A stretch of DNA of 64,000 nt from Rhodobacterales bacterium (GCA_025362795.1 JANYFE010000104.1:32596-96595); one strand, 5' to 3'. Positions 39,635-49,216 are shown, counted from the stretch's first letter. Numbers and translations: made by a program. The notes: generated by a model not told the origin, from the letters alone.

Positions 39635-40321
39635 CTATTTCAGCCAGTCCTCGTAGTCGCTGACCAGCAGATGCGTCGGCGCCACGTCCTCGTCGATCCG
39701 GGCAAATCGCCCGATCGGCTCGCGGAAGACATTGTCGGTCAGGTCGTCATTGACCGTCGACACTTCCCCGATCAGCACATCCCCGCCCTCGCCCCAGAAC
39801 GCATGCCAGTCGCCCGGCATCAGCGTCACCGACTCGCCCGGCGCCAGTTTCAGCTTGGTCCCCGGCCCGTAGGGCACATCAATCCCGTCACAGCGCACAA
39901 GGCCACCCTTGTCCCAGGCAAAGCCGCCCTTGTCGTCCGAGCCATACAGTTCCACCACCAAGGTCGCCCCGCCCCGGTTGATGATATCCTCGGCTTTGAT
40001 CACATGGGTGTGCATCGGGCTCAATTGATCCTGCCGCGAGATCAGCAGCTTTTCGGCATAACACATGCCGCCGCCCCGTTGCAGATCGGCCAAGGAACCA
40101 TTGCGCAGGGTGAACAGAAACAGCCCCATCGCATCATATTTGCCCTGCCCGTAATCCGTGATGTCCCAGCCACAACGCCCGTCAATCACCCGGCCTGCGC
40201 TGGCGGCCTTGGCCTTGAACTCGTCCGGCGTCCAGTTGGCAAAGGGCGGCAGGACAAAGCCATAATGGCGGATCATCTCATCCGCCGCCGCCATGATGTC
40301 GTTGACGCGTGACCGTTTCAT
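39635..40321 (-). CDS. D-lyxose/D-mannose family sugar isomerase
   Basis: The 228-residue cupin-fold isomerase matches the D-lyxose ketol-isomerase family (E. coli EcSI type). The metal ligands are visible in SPMHTHVIKAEDIINRGG (His-x-His and Glu) and in MPGDWHAFWGEGG (His). The opening MKRSRVNDIMAAADEMIRHY is also family-typical. It probably interconverts D-lyxose and D-xylulose or D-mannose and D-fructose. No sugar transporter or kinase lies next to it here. Confidence 0.88.
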   Translation of the reverse strand: MKRSRVNDIMAAADEMIRHYGFVLPPFANWTPDEFKAKAASAGRVIDGRCGWDITDYGQGKYDAMGLFLFTLRNGSLADLQRGGGMCYAEKLLISRQDQLSPMHTHVIKAEDIINRGGATLVVELYGSDDKGGFAWDKGGLVRCDGIDVPYGPGTKLKLAPGESVTLMPGDWHAFWGEGGDVLIGEVSTVNDDLTDNVFREPIGRFARIDEDVAPTHLLVSDYEDWLK

Positions 40322-40385
40322 CCTGCCCTCCGAATTGGATTTGGCCGGACTATAGCGCAGCCGCTGCGGTCAACAACCGCTCAAT

Positions 40386-41165
40386 TCACGCCCTGCGCCG
40401 CAGGTGCCCGCTGTCCCGGTCACGCCAGTCCCGCGCCGCCTGACCAAAGGCCGCGAACAGGGGCCGCGACACCGGATCATCCACCGCGTTCCATTCCGGA
40501 TGCCACTGCACCGCCAGCGTGAACCCCGGCGCATCGCGCACATAAATTGCTTCCGGCGTGCCGTCCGGTGCAAAACCGTCGATCACGATCCGGTCCGCCG
40601 CCCGCTCGATCCCCTGCCCGTGCAGCGTATTCGTCATCACCTCGGGCGTGCCCATCAACTGGTGAAACACCCCGCCCTCGCTGAACGTCACCGCGTGGCG
40701 CAGCGCAAACTGTTCTTCGATCTTGCCATCAGGCGGCATCCGGTGGTTCATCCGCCCCGGCAAATCGCGGATCTCGGGGTGCAGACTGCCCCCCAACGCC
40801 ACGTTCACCTCTTGAAATCCCCGGCAAATCCCCAAAAACGGCTGACCCCGGTCAACACAGGCCCGGATCAGCGGCAAGGTAATCGCATCGCGGCTGCGAT
40901 CAAACGCGCCATGCGCCGGGGTTTCCGCTTCGCCATACTCACTGGGATGGACATTGGGCCGCCCGCCGGTCAACAGAAACCCGTCACAGGTCTCCATCAG
41001 CTCCTCGACCGAGACATAACGCGGATCGCTGGGAATGATCAGCGGCATCCCCCCCGCCACATCCGCCACCGCTTCGGAATTCATGGTGCCGCAGATCGTG
41101 GCCGGAAACCGGTCATTGATCACAAAGTGATTGCCGATGATGCCGATAACGGGTCTGCGTGTCAT
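40386..41165 (-). CDS. Gamma-glutamyl-gamma-aminobutyrate hydrolase-type class I amidotransferase (peptidase C26)
   Basis: The 259-residue product has the class I glutamine-amidotransferase fold, with nucleophile Cys in FLGICRGFQEVNVALGG, His in AVQWHPEW and Glu shortly after. The start PVIGIIGN and the FLLTGGRPNVHP segment match PuuD, which releases GABA from gamma-glutamyl-GABA in putrescine catabolism. It has no synthetase partner domain, consistent with a stand-alone hydrolase. No other puu genes are nearby, so the substrate is inferred from family only. Confidence 0.88.
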   Translation of the reverse strand: MTRRPVIGIIGNHFVINDRFPATICGTMNSEAVADVAGGMPLIIPSDPRYVSVEELMETCDGFLLTGGRPNVHPSEYGEAETPAHGAFDRSRDAITLPLIRACVDRGQPFLGICRGFQEVNVALGGSLHPEIRDLPGRMNHRMPPDGKIEEQFALRHAVTFSEGGVFHQLMGTPEVMTNTLHGQGIERAADRIVIDGFAPDGTPEAIYVRDAPGFTLAVQWHPEWNAVDDPVSRPLFAAFGQAARDWRDRDSGHLRRRA

Positions 41166-41321
41166 GTGCCAAGCCGGATGCCAAAGTTATACACAAGCAA
41201 CATAGGCGCGTGATTCCTTAAGGAAAAGCACCAAAACCACGCCATGGCCCTGCAACTTCGCTTGATCACGCCGCCTGCCTGCTGCCATCCTGACCGCAGT
41301 GCCCGAAAAACAGGATGCCCG

Positions 41322-42392
41322 ATGCCCAGACCCCGCGCCCGTGACCTTGGCCTGCCGTTTCCCGGAACGCCCGGTCCGTACAATGCCATCACCGATGTGC
41401 CCGGCGTGCGCGTCGGCTTTTGCACCCTGACGGACCCCGCGAAAAAGATGCGCACCGGCGTCACTGCCGTCCTGCCGCGTGACGAGGCCGGCAACCCGCA
41501 ACCGGTCTGGGCCGGTCAGTTCACGCTCAATGGCAACGGCGAGATGACCGGCACCCACTGGATCGACGATGCGGGCTATCTGATCGGCCCGATCTGCATG
41601 TCCAACACCCATGCCATCGGCGCTGTCCACCATGGCGCGACGCAATGGATGATCCGCCACTACGCCGACTTCTTCGCCAACCACCACGGCTGGGCCATGC
41701 CGGTGGTTGCCGAAACCTATGACGGCATGCTGAATGACATCAATGCGCTGCATGTCACGCCGGACCACGCCATCGCGGCCATCGCCGCCGCGCGTGGTGG
41801 CCCTGTCGAAGAAGGGTCAAGCGGCGGCGGCAACGGCATGATCGCCTATGAATTCAAGGCGGGCACCGGCACCGCCTCGCGCCGCGTGCGGCTGGCCGGG
41901 CAGGACTACACAGTCGGGGCGCTGGTGCAGGCCAACCACGGCCTGCGCGACTGGCTAACCATCCTTGGCAAACCCGTGGGCAAGCTGATGACCGAGGACA
42001 CCTGGCGCAAAAAGGAGGTCGGCTCGATCATCGTTCTGATCGCCACCGACGCACCCTTGTCCGCCCTGTCGCTGCGCCATATCGCCAAACGCGCTGCCAT
42101 CGGCATCGGCCGCGGCGGCACCCCGTCGGGCAATTCCTCTGGCGACATCTTTCTGGCCTTCTCGGTCGCCAACCCCGGCCCGATGCCGCAAGAGGCGCAG
42201 CCCTTCGTCACCCAGACCGTGTTGAACAACGAAGTGCTGGACCCGATCTATCTTGCCTCAGTCGAGGCGGTCGAAGAAGCCGTGATCAACGCGATCGTCG
42301 CCGGCGTCGACGTGCCCGCGCTCAAGCCCGCCGGCCTGATCGTCCGCGCGATAGATACTGACAAGCTGGCCGCCTTGTTCCGACCGACCTGA
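41322..42392 (+). CDS. P1 family N-terminal-nucleophile peptidase (DmpA/BapA type)
   Basis: The 356-residue product is a self-processing aminopeptidase; relatives include DmpA (D-/L-aminopeptidase) and BapA (beta-peptidyl). The start ARDLGLPFPGTPGPYNAITDVPGVRVG and EGSSGGGNGMIAYEFKAGTG are typical. The autocleavage site is in GGTPSGNSSGDIFLAFS, with the Ser before GD becoming the new N-terminal nucleophile. There is no signal peptide. The ATG at 41322 has agga eight bases upstream; the earlier in-frame start at 41244 encodes non-family sequence. Confidence 0.92.
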   Translation: MPRPRARDLGLPFPGTPGPYNAITDVPGVRVGFCTLTDPAKKMRTGVTAVLPRDEAGNPQPVWAGQFTLNGNGEMTGTHWIDDAGYLIGPICMSNTHAIGAVHHGATQWMIRHYADFFANHHGWAMPVVAETYDGMLNDINALHVTPDHAIAAIAAARGGPVEEGSSGGGNGMIAYEFKAGTGTASRRVRLAGQDYTVGALVQANHGLRDWLTILGKPVGKLMTEDTWRKKEVGSIIVLIATDAPLSALSLRHIAKRAAIGIGRGGTPSGNSSGDIFLAFSVANPGPMPQEAQPFVTQTVLNNEVLDPIYLASVEAVEEAVINAIVAGVDVPALKPAGLIVRAIDTDKLAALFRPT

Positions 42393-42592
42393 CCCGCCGC
42401 GCTGATTTGCGGCGCATAACGCTCGTCAGCGCGTGAACAGCGCCCGCTGCGTTAACCCCGGGATTCCGCCAAAACGTAGGGACGCAAGCAAGACGCCGGC
42501 AAGACGCGTTCAAGACCGCCCCAAACCCGAAAAATCCCAGCGTTAACTGGCCTTTTCGCAACCGATTCGGCCAACTGGCTGCAAAATGGTTT

Positions 42593-43792
42593 TCAGTCTT
42601 TCTTGCCCCCCACAATCCGCGCCGCAGCGGCAATTCCCGGCCCGTGCGGTATGTCCAGCGCCGCCATCCCGGCTTCCATAACCGCCAGCGCACCCAACGT
42701 CATATGCGCATTCACATGCCCCATATGCGCCACCCGCAAGGCCCCCTCGGCCTGCGGATCATCCGGCGTGGCCATACCCAGCCCAATGCCCAAAGTCACC
42801 CCCGCCTGATGCTCCGTCCAGCGCCGCAACCGGGTGGCATCCGGCGCACCGAACCGCGCCGCCGTCACCGACCATCCGCGCGCTTCCGGTTGCAACACAT
42901 TGAGCGCAATAGCAGAATTACCGCTACCCCAACCCTCGAACGCCGCCCAAACCGCCTGCGCCAGCGTGGCATGCCGCGCCCAGACATTCTCCAGCCCTTC
43001 TTCGTCAAGGATCATCGTCAATGCCTCGCGCAGACCGTACAGATGATGCGTCGGCGCAGTGCCAAACCACAATTGCCAGAACGCCTCGGCACTGGCCCGT
43101 GGCGTCCAATCCCAATAGGGCGTGCGCAGATCACTGGTCTTGCAGCGGTCTTTGGCTTTGTCCGAAAACCAGACAAACCCCATCCCCGGCGGTGTCATCA
43201 ATCCCTTCTGACTGGCCGCCACGGTGACATCCACCCCCCAATAATCCATGAAGTACGGATCGCAAGCCATTGATGCCACACAATCAACTGCCAGCAACGC
43301 CTGATGCCCCACCGCATCCATAACGCCGCGCAACGCCTTGATATCGGTCTTGACCGAACTTGCGGTGTCGACCTGCGTCGTCAGCACCGCCTTGATATTC
43401 GGGTCCGCCCTTAAAGCCGTCGCGACCATGTTCCAGTCGGGTGCCACCGATCGTCCAAAGTCCAGCACCTCTGCCTCGACCCCCAACCCGCGCACCGTAT
43501 TGGCCCAGCCATGGCCAAACGTACCCGTTGCCAGCACTAAGGCCTTGTCGCCCTTGCAGAAAATGTTGGCATTCGCCGCCTCCCAGGTGCCATGCCCGTT
43601 GGCAATATAGGCCGCCACGCCGCCCTCTGTGCCCGCCAGACGCTTCAGATCCGGCCACAGCGTCGCCACCATCTCAATCAGCGCACCTTCATAGATATTG
43701 GGCGCCCCCCGGTGCATCGCGGCCAAAACCCGGTCGGGCATGACCGAAGGGCCGGGAATGGCAAGATAGGGGCGACCATTGGCAAGCGACAT
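42593..43792 (-). CDS. Class V aminotransferase (serine/alanine/aspartate--glyoxylate type)
   Basis: The 399-residue PLP enzyme belongs to the small-molecule class V group using glyoxylate or pyruvate as acceptor. NGHGTWEAANANIFC opens the core, VDCVASMACDPYFMDYWGVD has the PLP-pairing Asp, and the PLP lysine is in VAASQKGLMTPPG near residue 200. Close families are serine-glyoxylate aminotransferase, ureidoglycine aminotransferase (PucG) and aspartate-glyoxylate aminotransferase (BhcA). No bhc or puc neighbours are present, so the substrate is open. GGAGG lies eight bases before the ATG at 43792; the frame opens earlier at 43813. Confidence 0.88.
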   Translation of the reverse strand: MSLANGRPYLAIPGPSVMPDRVLAAMHRGAPNIYEGALIEMVATLWPDLKRLAGTEGGVAAYIANGHGTWEAANANIFCKGDKALVLATGTFGHGWANTVRGLGVEAEVLDFGRSVAPDWNMVATALRADPNIKAVLTTQVDTASSVKTDIKALRGVMDAVGHQALLAVDCVASMACDPYFMDYWGVDVTVAASQKGLMTPPGMGFVWFSDKAKDRCKTSDLRTPYWDWTPRASAEAFWQLWFGTAPTHHLYGLREALTMILDEEGLENVWARHATLAQAVWAAFEGWGSGNSAIALNVLQPEARGWSVTAARFGAPDATRLRRWTEHQAGVTLGIGLGMATPDDPQAEGALRVAHMGHVNAHMTLGALAVMEAGMAALDIPHGPGIAAAARIVGGKKD

Positions 43793-43913
43793 CACAACCT
43801 CCAAAAACCACATGGCTAGCCTTCGCTGACCGGATGGTCAACGCCGACCAATGCTTGCCAGCCTCGGCCCAAAACGCTAGACGATGGCTTCTTGCACCGG
43901 GACAAGGATCTGC

Positions 43914-44618
43914 ATGATCGGCGCGCTCAAAGACCGGCTCCTCACCTTGCAACGCCGGCTGACCGCCACGTTCGGCACTGACATTTCCACGCCCGAGGCC
44001 CGCCGCGCCGCCTGGTGGCATTTCCAGCTGATGGACCACGCCTTCTTGCGGTTTTTCTGGACCAATCTGCACCAGATCGCCCCGGGCGTATACCGGTCCA
44101 ACCAACCCTCGGCCCGCCGTCTGCACCGTTGGGCCAGATCACTTTCTCTGCGTACAGTCTTGAATTTACGCGGCAAAACCGCCCAAGGCTTTTATCTGTT
44201 CGAAACGGAAGCCTGCCAACAACTCGGGCTTACCTTGGTTGATTTGCAGATGTCGGCCAAACAGGCGCCGACCCGCGAAAAGCTGGAAGCCTTGATTACC
44301 CTGTTTGACACGATGGAAAAACCCTTCCTCATCCACTGCAAATCGGGGGCCGACCGCACCGGTCTCGCTGCCGCGCTCTACCTGCTGCTGATCGAAAACC
44401 GCCCGATTGCAGAGGCGCAACGCCAACTCAGCTGGCGCTACCTGCATGTCGAAAACTCGGACGCTGGCATTCAGGACCACCTGTTGCGCCTCTATGCCGA
44501 CGCCTTTGAAAAGACCGGCGCAACCTTCCCCGACTGGCTTGCGCAATCCTATGACCCCGCCAAAGTCACCGCCTCGTTCCAACGCTGGCAAGCCGGCGAA
44601 CGGAGCCTTGCGCTGTGA
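43914..44618 (+). CDS. Dual-specificity-type protein phosphatase
   Basis: The 234-residue product has the Cys-based phosphatase loop FLIHCKSGADRTGLAAALYL (CX5R) near residue 145, preceded by APGVYRSNQPSARRLHRWA and VLNLRG, typical of bacterial tyrosine/dual-specificity phosphatases, including those acting on lipid or polyphosphate esters. The start at 43914 has aagga six bases upstream. Its last base pairs overlap the GTG of the ABC exporter (GTGA at 44615-44618), so the two are translationally coupled and may act on the same lipid or glycan. Confidence 0.85.
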   Translation: MIGALKDRLLTLQRRLTATFGTDISTPEARRAAWWHFQLMDHAFLRFFWTNLHQIAPGVYRSNQPSARRLHRWARSLSLRTVLNLRGKTAQGFYLFETEACQQLGLTLVDLQMSAKQAPTREKLEALITLFDTMEKPFLIHCKSGADRTGLAAALYLLLIENRPIAEAQRQLSWRYLHVENSDAGIQDHLLRLYADAFEKTGATFPDWLAQSYDPAKVTASFQRWQAGERSLAL

Positions 44619-46363
44619 CGGACCCCGTCCCCGTCCGCAAGATACTGGCCTGGGTCTGGCGCGACCATCTGCGCCGGCGTTCGCCCATCCTGCTGATCGC
44701 GATCTTGTTCATGGCCTTGGAAGGCGGCGCAGTCGGTGCCCTGTCCTATCTCGTCCGCCCGATGTTCGATGGCATCCATCAGGGTGCAGATATCTCTATC
44801 GTGATCTGGGTGGCAGCCTCGGTTGCGCTGGTGTTTGTGGTCCGCGCCATTGCCGGTTTCACCCACCGCGTTCTGATGGCGCGGCAAGCCGAGGGCGTCT
44901 CGACAGAGCTGCAGCAGAACCTGCTGACCCATGTCATGCGGCTTGACCTTGGCTTCTATCAATCCAACCCGCCCGGCAGCCTGATCGAACGGTTGCGCGG
45001 CGACAATGCCGCCCTGCGCAGCCTATGGCCTCCCATCGTGCAAGCACTTGGCCGTGATGTGATTTCTCTTGTTTCGCTGTTGACGGTTGCGGTGCTGATC
45101 GACTGGCGCTGGACTTTGGTTGCTGTCATCGGCGTGCCGGTCATCGTGCTGCCACTGGCCCTGCTCCAAGCCCGCGTGCGCAAAACGGCCCGCCAATCCC
45201 GCGCGGCGGCGGCTGTCCTGTCGACCCGTCTGGACGAAACGTTCCACGGCATTCGCACCCTGCAACTGACCGGCGCTGAGCCGCAAGAAGCCGCCCGCTA
45301 TCGCCGCGCGCTCGACACCTACCTCAAGGCCCAGATCCGTTCCGAAACCGCTGCCTCCGCCATCCCCACACTGATCGACCTTGTGGCTGCACTGGGCTTC
45401 GCCGGCGTGATGCTGTACGGCGGCAGCCAGATTATCGCGGGCACCAAGACCCTTGGCGCGTTTATGAGTTTTTTCACCGCAATGGCCCTGGTCTTTGAAC
45501 CGCTGCGCCGTTTGGGGTCCGTCTCCGGGACATGGGCGCAGGCCCGCGCCAGCCTTGAACGGATGCGCCACCTGCTGGATGAAAAGCCGCAGCTGACCTC
45601 GCCCGCCCAACCCAGACCCATGCCCAAAGCGGTCGCAGGACTACGGCTGGAACTGCAGGATGTCAGTTTCACCTACGGCGACGCTCCCGTGCTGAACGGC
45701 ATCAACCTGGTGGCAGAGCCCGGCCAGACTACCGCGCTGGTCGGGCCGTCCGGTGCCGGCAAGACAACTGTATTTCAACTGCTTACCCGGATGTCTGACC
45801 CCAATTCCGGCCGGGTGACCCTGGGCGGCACGGACCTGCGCGATCTTGATCTGCGTGACCTTCGCCAGCAATTCTCCGTGGTCAGTCAGGATTCCGCGCT
45901 GTTTGACGAGCCGCTGTCCGTCAACATCCGCATGGGGGCAACCGACCAATCCGACGCGGCGCTTGCCCGCGCACTGGCTGATGCCAATGCCACAGACTTC
46001 GTGGCGGACATGCCGCTTGGCATCGACACCCCCGCCGGGCCGCGCGGCTCTGCCCTGTCCGGTGGTCAGCGCCAGCGCATCGCCATTGCCCGTGCTGTCT
46101 TGCACAACGCCCCCATTCTGCTGCTGGATGAGGCGACCTCGGCGCTCGACGCGCGTTCGGAAATGTTGGTGACAGAGGCTTTGGCGCGGCTCGGGCGCGG
46201 CCGCACCACCTTGGTCATCGCCCACCGCCTGGCGACGGTCCGACAGGCCGACAAGATCGTGGTGATGAACCAGGGTCGTGTGGTGGATCAGGGCACCCAT
46301 GACGAGTTGTTGGCCCGGGGCGGGCTTTACGCCGATCTGCATCGCTTGCAGTTCAAGGATTAG
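44615..46363 (+). CDS. ABC exporter, fused membrane and ATPase domains (MsbA-like)
   Basis: The 582-residue half-transporter has an N-terminal six-helix exporter domain (to about residue 310) and a C-terminal ATPase: Walker A VGPSGAGKTTVFQLL, Q-loop VVSQDSALFDEP, signature [14 protein letters not shown], Walker B ILLLDEATSALD and the H-loop IAHRLATV. It should act as a homodimer. MsbA-like members flip lipid A or other lipids; the substrate here is not known. It begins with GTG overlapping the phosphatase stop. Confidence 0.9.
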   Translation: MTDPVPVRKILAWVWRDHLRRRSPILLIAILFMALEGGAVGALSYLVRPMFDGIHQGADISIVIWVAASVALVFVVRAIAGFTHRVLMARQAEGVSTELQQNLLTHVMRLDLGFYQSNPPGSLIERLRGDNAALRSLWPPIVQALGRDVISLVSLLTVAVLIDWRWTLVAVIGVPVIVLPLALLQARVRKTARQSRAAAAVLSTRLDETFHGIRTLQLTGAEPQEAARYRRALDTYLKAQIRSETAASAIPTLIDLVAALGFAGVMLYGGSQIIAGTKTLGAFMSFFTAMALVFEPLRRLGSVSGTWAQARASLERMRHLLDEKPQLTSPAQPRPMPKAVAGLRLELQDVSFTYGDAPVLNGINLVAEPGQTTALVGPSGAGKTTVFQLLTRMSDPNSGRVTLGGTDLRDLDLRDLRQQFSVVSQDSALFDEPLSVNIRMGATDQSDAALARALADANATDFVADMPLGIDTPAGPRGSALSGGQRQRIAIARAVLHNAPILLLDEATSALDARSEMLVTEALARLGRGRTTLVIAHRLATVRQADKIVVMNQGRVVDQGTHDELLARGGLYADLHRLQFKD

Positions 46364-46395
46364 GCTCCCTATATCAGCGGCCACAGGAGGCGCTC

Positions 46396-47169
46396 ATGGC
46401 AGGCGAAATCGCAACAGGCAGACGGGTCGTCGCATTGTCGGGCAACGATGCTTTAACCTTTCTGCAAGGGCTGGTCACTAATGATGTCCTCGCACTGAAA
46501 AACGGAAAAGGCATTGTCTGGACCGCACTTCTGACGCCGCAGGGAAAATATCTGGCAGACTTTTTTGTTGTGAATACCGGTGACGGTTTGTTTTTGGACC
46601 TTCCGGAAATACTGGCCGACGCGACGCTGCGGCGCCTGACCATGTACCGCCTGCGCGCCGATGTGCAAATGGTGGCTTCGGATTTGGCGGTGTCGCGCGG
46701 CATCGGCGCAGGTCCGGCGGCAGCACTGAACGATCCGCGCCACCCCGATTTGGGCTGGCGACTTTACGGTGCCGCGGGCGGCACTCCGGTCGTCGACTGG
46801 GATGCGATCCGTGTCGCCCACGTCATCCCCGAAACCGGGATCGAACTGCTGCCCGACGACAGTTATCCGCTGGAAACCGGATTCGAGCGTCTACGCGGCG
46901 TCGACTTTCGCAAGGGTTGTTACGTCGGGCAGGAAGTTACTGCGCGGATGAAACACAAGACCGAACTCCGCAAAGGCCTGGCGCTTGTGCAAGTCTCCGG
47001 CGCGGCTCCTGTCGGCACCGCAATTCTGGCCGAAGGCAAAGCGGTTGGCACGCTCTACACCCAGTCAGGCCGCCGGGGCATCGCCTATTTAAGGTTTGAC
47101 CGGGTCACTTCCGAAATGAAGGCTGGCGACGCCATGATAAGCATCGCCACGCAAGTCATTGATCCTTAA
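46396..47169 (+). CDS. ygfZ: Folate-binding protein YgfZ (Fe-S cluster assembly factor)
   Basis: The 257-residue product is related to glycine-cleavage T-protein and carries the YgfZ signature with its essential Cys, FRKGCYVGQEVTARM, near residue 175. The opening LSGNDALTFLQGLVTNDV is also typical. It supports tetrahydrofolate-dependent maturation of some Fe-S proteins. The start has aggagg seven bases upstream. It converges on efp with six bases between stops. Confidence 0.93.
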   Translation: MAGEIATGRRVVALSGNDALTFLQGLVTNDVLALKNGKGIVWTALLTPQGKYLADFFVVNTGDGLFLDLPEILADATLRRLTMYRLRADVQMVASDLAVSRGIGAGPAAALNDPRHPDLGWRLYGAAGGTPVVDWDAIRVAHVIPETGIELLPDDSYPLETGFERLRGVDFRKGCYVGQEVTARMKHKTELRKGLALVQVSGAAPVGTAILAEGKAVGTLYTQSGRRGIAYLRFDRVTSEMKAGDAMISIATQVIDP

Positions 47170-47175
47170 CAATAG

Positions 47176-47739
47176 TCACGCGCGCTCGGAATATTCCATC
47201 AATTCAGTATGCACGATGATATCCTCGTCCGGCCCGATGAACGGCGGAATCATGATCCGCACGCCGTTGTCCAGGATCGCCGGTTTGAAGCTGTTGGCAG
47301 CAGTCTGCCCCTTCTGCACAGGTTCGGTATCCACCACTTTGCAGCGCACCTTTTGCGGCAAGGTCACGTTCAGCGCCTCTTCGCCAAAATACTGCAACTT
47401 CGCGGTCATGCCATCCTGCAAGAACGGTCGCCGGTCGCCCAGCAATTCCGCGTCAATCTCGGTCTGCTCATAGGTTTCCGAATCCATGAACACCAGGCGA
47501 CCATCGGTTTCATACAGAAACTGTTGCTCCCGATACTCCAGCTCGACCTGATCAACCTTGTCTTCCGACCGGAACCGTTCGTTCAACTTGCGACCGTCGC
47601 GCAGGTTCTTCAGCTCAACCTGTGCAAAGGCCCCGCCTTTGCCCGGCTTGACATGATTGACCTTGACCGCCGCCCAAAGGCCACCGTCATGCTCAATAAT
47701 GAAGCCGGGTCGAATCTCGTTTCCGTTTACCTTCGCCAT
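47176..47739 (-). CDS. efp: Elongation factor P
   Basis: The 187-residue EF-P relieves ribosome stalling at polyproline stretches. It has the KOW-like N-terminal domain with Lys34 in KPGKGGAFAQ at the position that is modified in other bacteria, then two OB-fold domains and TAANSFKPAILDNGVRIMIPPF. The length is standard. Divergent from the small DUF6280-type gene. No EpmA-type modifying enzyme is seen in this window. Confidence 0.97.
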   Translation of the reverse strand: MAKVNGNEIRPGFIIEHDGGLWAAVKVNHVKPGKGGAFAQVELKNLRDGRKLNERFRSEDKVDQVELEYREQQFLYETDGRLVFMDSETYEQTEIDAELLGDRRPFLQDGMTAKLQYFGEEALNVTLPQKVRCKVVDTEPVQKGQTAANSFKPAILDNGVRIMIPPFIGPDEDIIVHTELMEYSERA

Positions 47740-47762
47740 TGTGTCGAAACCTTGTCAAAACC

Positions 47763-47790
47763 TTGAACTTCATTCGCAGGACGCTATATC
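47763..47790 (+). promoter_or_regulatory. Putative promoter of the DUF6280-type gene
   Basis: TTGAAC (47763-47768), 16 bases, TATATC (47785-47790), in the 213-base space between efp and the downstream gene on the plus strand. This leaves a leader of about 155 bases before the start codon. Confidence 0.35.
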
Positions 47791-47952
47791 TGGTCGGTAT
47801 CTGGCTGGCAAGCCAACTACATACAGGGCGATCCTCTGCGCGATATGCAGCCCATGCATGGCTGTTATTCAAAAGATGACATGACGAATCGTCATCGAGC
47901 CGTTACAAGCGCGATGGAACAAAAAAGACAAGAGCAAGAAGTAGGACGCACG

Positions 47953-48279
47953 ATGGCCGATTTCATAGACAGCACAGCCTTCAACTTCGAACAGGGACAG
48001 CGGGCACGCAAACTGTTCGCCGCTGTGGTGCTGGCCGCGTTGGATGACGCCATTGCGGATGACAAGAAATATGGCAACGGTCCCGACCAGATCGCGCGCT
48101 GGGCGCGGTCGCGCGACGGGCGTGAAGTGCTGTCTTGCGCCGGGATCGATCCCAATGAACGTGTGGTCAAGGGCCTGATGGAATTTGTCTCCAAAGGTGT
48201 TCGCACTTCGGTTGCCCTGTCGCGCGAAGAAAGCGAACGCCGCCACGCACTGGAACTGGATCAAGCCGAAGCCGCCTGA
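47953..48279 (+). CDS. Small conserved Rhodobacteraceae protein (probably DUF6280)
   Basis: The 107-residue, soluble, highly charged protein opens MADFIDSTAFNFEQGQRARK and has RWARSRDGREVLSCAGIDP in the middle. It resembles a protein conserved in Rhodobacteraceae and listed as DUF6280; the assignment is from memory of the family and not computed. No function is known. The start at 47953 has tagga eight bases upstream; the 36 codons upstream are A/T-rich, unlike the conserved part. It has its own leader and a strong terminator, so it is a single-gene unit. Confidence 0.75.
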   Translation: MADFIDSTAFNFEQGQRARKLFAAVVLAALDDAIADDKKYGNGPDQIARWARSRDGREVLSCAGIDPNERVVKGLMEFVSKGVRTSVALSREESERRHALELDQAEAA

Positions 48280-48300
48280 TCCGCCCGGACATTGCCAAAC

Positions 48301-48325
48301 AACGCGCCTGTCAGGGGCGCGTTTT
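48301..48325 (+). terminator. Intrinsic terminator after the DUF6280-type gene
   Basis: AACGCGCC (48301-48308) pairs with GGCGCGTT (48316-48323), followed by TTTTC. A perfect 8-base stem with a short U-run. Confidence 0.8.
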
Positions 48326-48345
48326 CATTTGAAGTCGTTGGAATG

Positions 48346-49092
48346 TCAGTCGAATTCGCGGGTGGCCAAAGCCCGGGCAATCTCGGCCCGCACCAGCTTG
48401 CGGACGTTGCGGGTAATCCGTTCCCCCAAACCACCCTGCAATTCCTCGCGGATCAGGTCGCGCACCAGATCGCGCAGCACTACTTCGTCAAAGGTCATCT
48501 CTGACCCCAAAGCTCCCATCCGGTCTTCTGCCGCATCTGACAGACCAGCCACAACCTCTGCTTCCGCCTGATCGGCCCAAAGCAGATCAGGCTCGATGTC
48601 GTCACGCGGCGCTTCTGTCTCTGCGCTCTCGTCGGCGGTCATCTCACCTTCCTGTGCCCAGGCCGGTACCGGTTCAGGCTCAACTTCTTCTGCGATGATC
48701 TCTGCATCAGAAGCTTCGTCAACATGGGGTTGCGCAGACCAGGCGCCGCTTGTCCATTCAAACGCCACGCTGGCCGGGCCCGGATCGCCAACCTCAGATT
48801 CCCAATCCAACCCCTGCGCCTCGACGGCCTGCTCCAGTGATGCGACCAGACCGTCAGCCACCGGTTCTGCCCCAAGGTGCAAGCGCGGCAATGGCTTGGG
48901 CTGCACCACAGCGGCAGCGGGCGCGCGGGCGCCCTGGTCAACAACGACACGCAGGGCCGGCGTCAAGATAAGCTTGTCATCGACCAGAACTGGGGGGGCC
49001 TGCCGCGGAATGGGTCGAAAATCCTCCGACACAAGGCGGCGAATGGAGGACAGGACATCTTCAATCTCGACGGAACTCATCGCATCAGACAT
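48346..49092 (-). CDS. popZ: PopZ-like polar organizing protein (DUF2497)
   Basis: The 248-residue product has PopZ architecture: an N-terminal helix VEIEDVLSSIRRLVSED (residues 8-24) closely like the Caulobacter PopZ start, a long acidic Pro/Glu/Asp-rich linker (about 30-200), and C-terminal amphipathic helices VLRDLVRDLIREELQ and VRKLVRAEIARAL. PopZ self-assembles at cell poles and tethers ParB-bound origins. The gene order protein-isoaspartate methyltransferase, tolC, popZ on one strand is the same as in Caulobacter, which supports orthology, although valS is elsewhere here. It could also be a divergent paralogue with another polar role. Confidence 0.8.
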   Translation of the reverse strand: MSDAMSSVEIEDVLSSIRRLVSEDFRPIPRQAPPVLVDDKLILTPALRVVVDQGARAPAAAVVQPKPLPRLHLGAEPVADGLVASLEQAVEAQGLDWESEVGDPGPASVAFEWTSGAWSAQPHVDEASDAEIIAEEVEPEPVPAWAQEGEMTADESAETEAPRDDIEPDLLWADQAEAEVVAGLSDAAEDRMGALGSEMTFDEVVLRDLVRDLIREELQGGLGERITRNVRKLVRAEIARALATREFD

Positions 49093-49216
49093 GGGACGGA
49101 ACAGGCTCCTAAAGTCAGGCTGATGGCACAGAGTGTAGAACAGTCCCTACGGGTACACAACAAATTGACGTATCGAACTGTCTTTACCTCAACCAAATTG
49201 GCAGAAACTGGCCAGT

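Noticed and set aside
39140..40312. 390-codon plus-strand open frame over the L,D-transpeptidase and sugar isomerase genes
   Set aside because: Out of frame with one real gene and antisense to the other; no domain seen.
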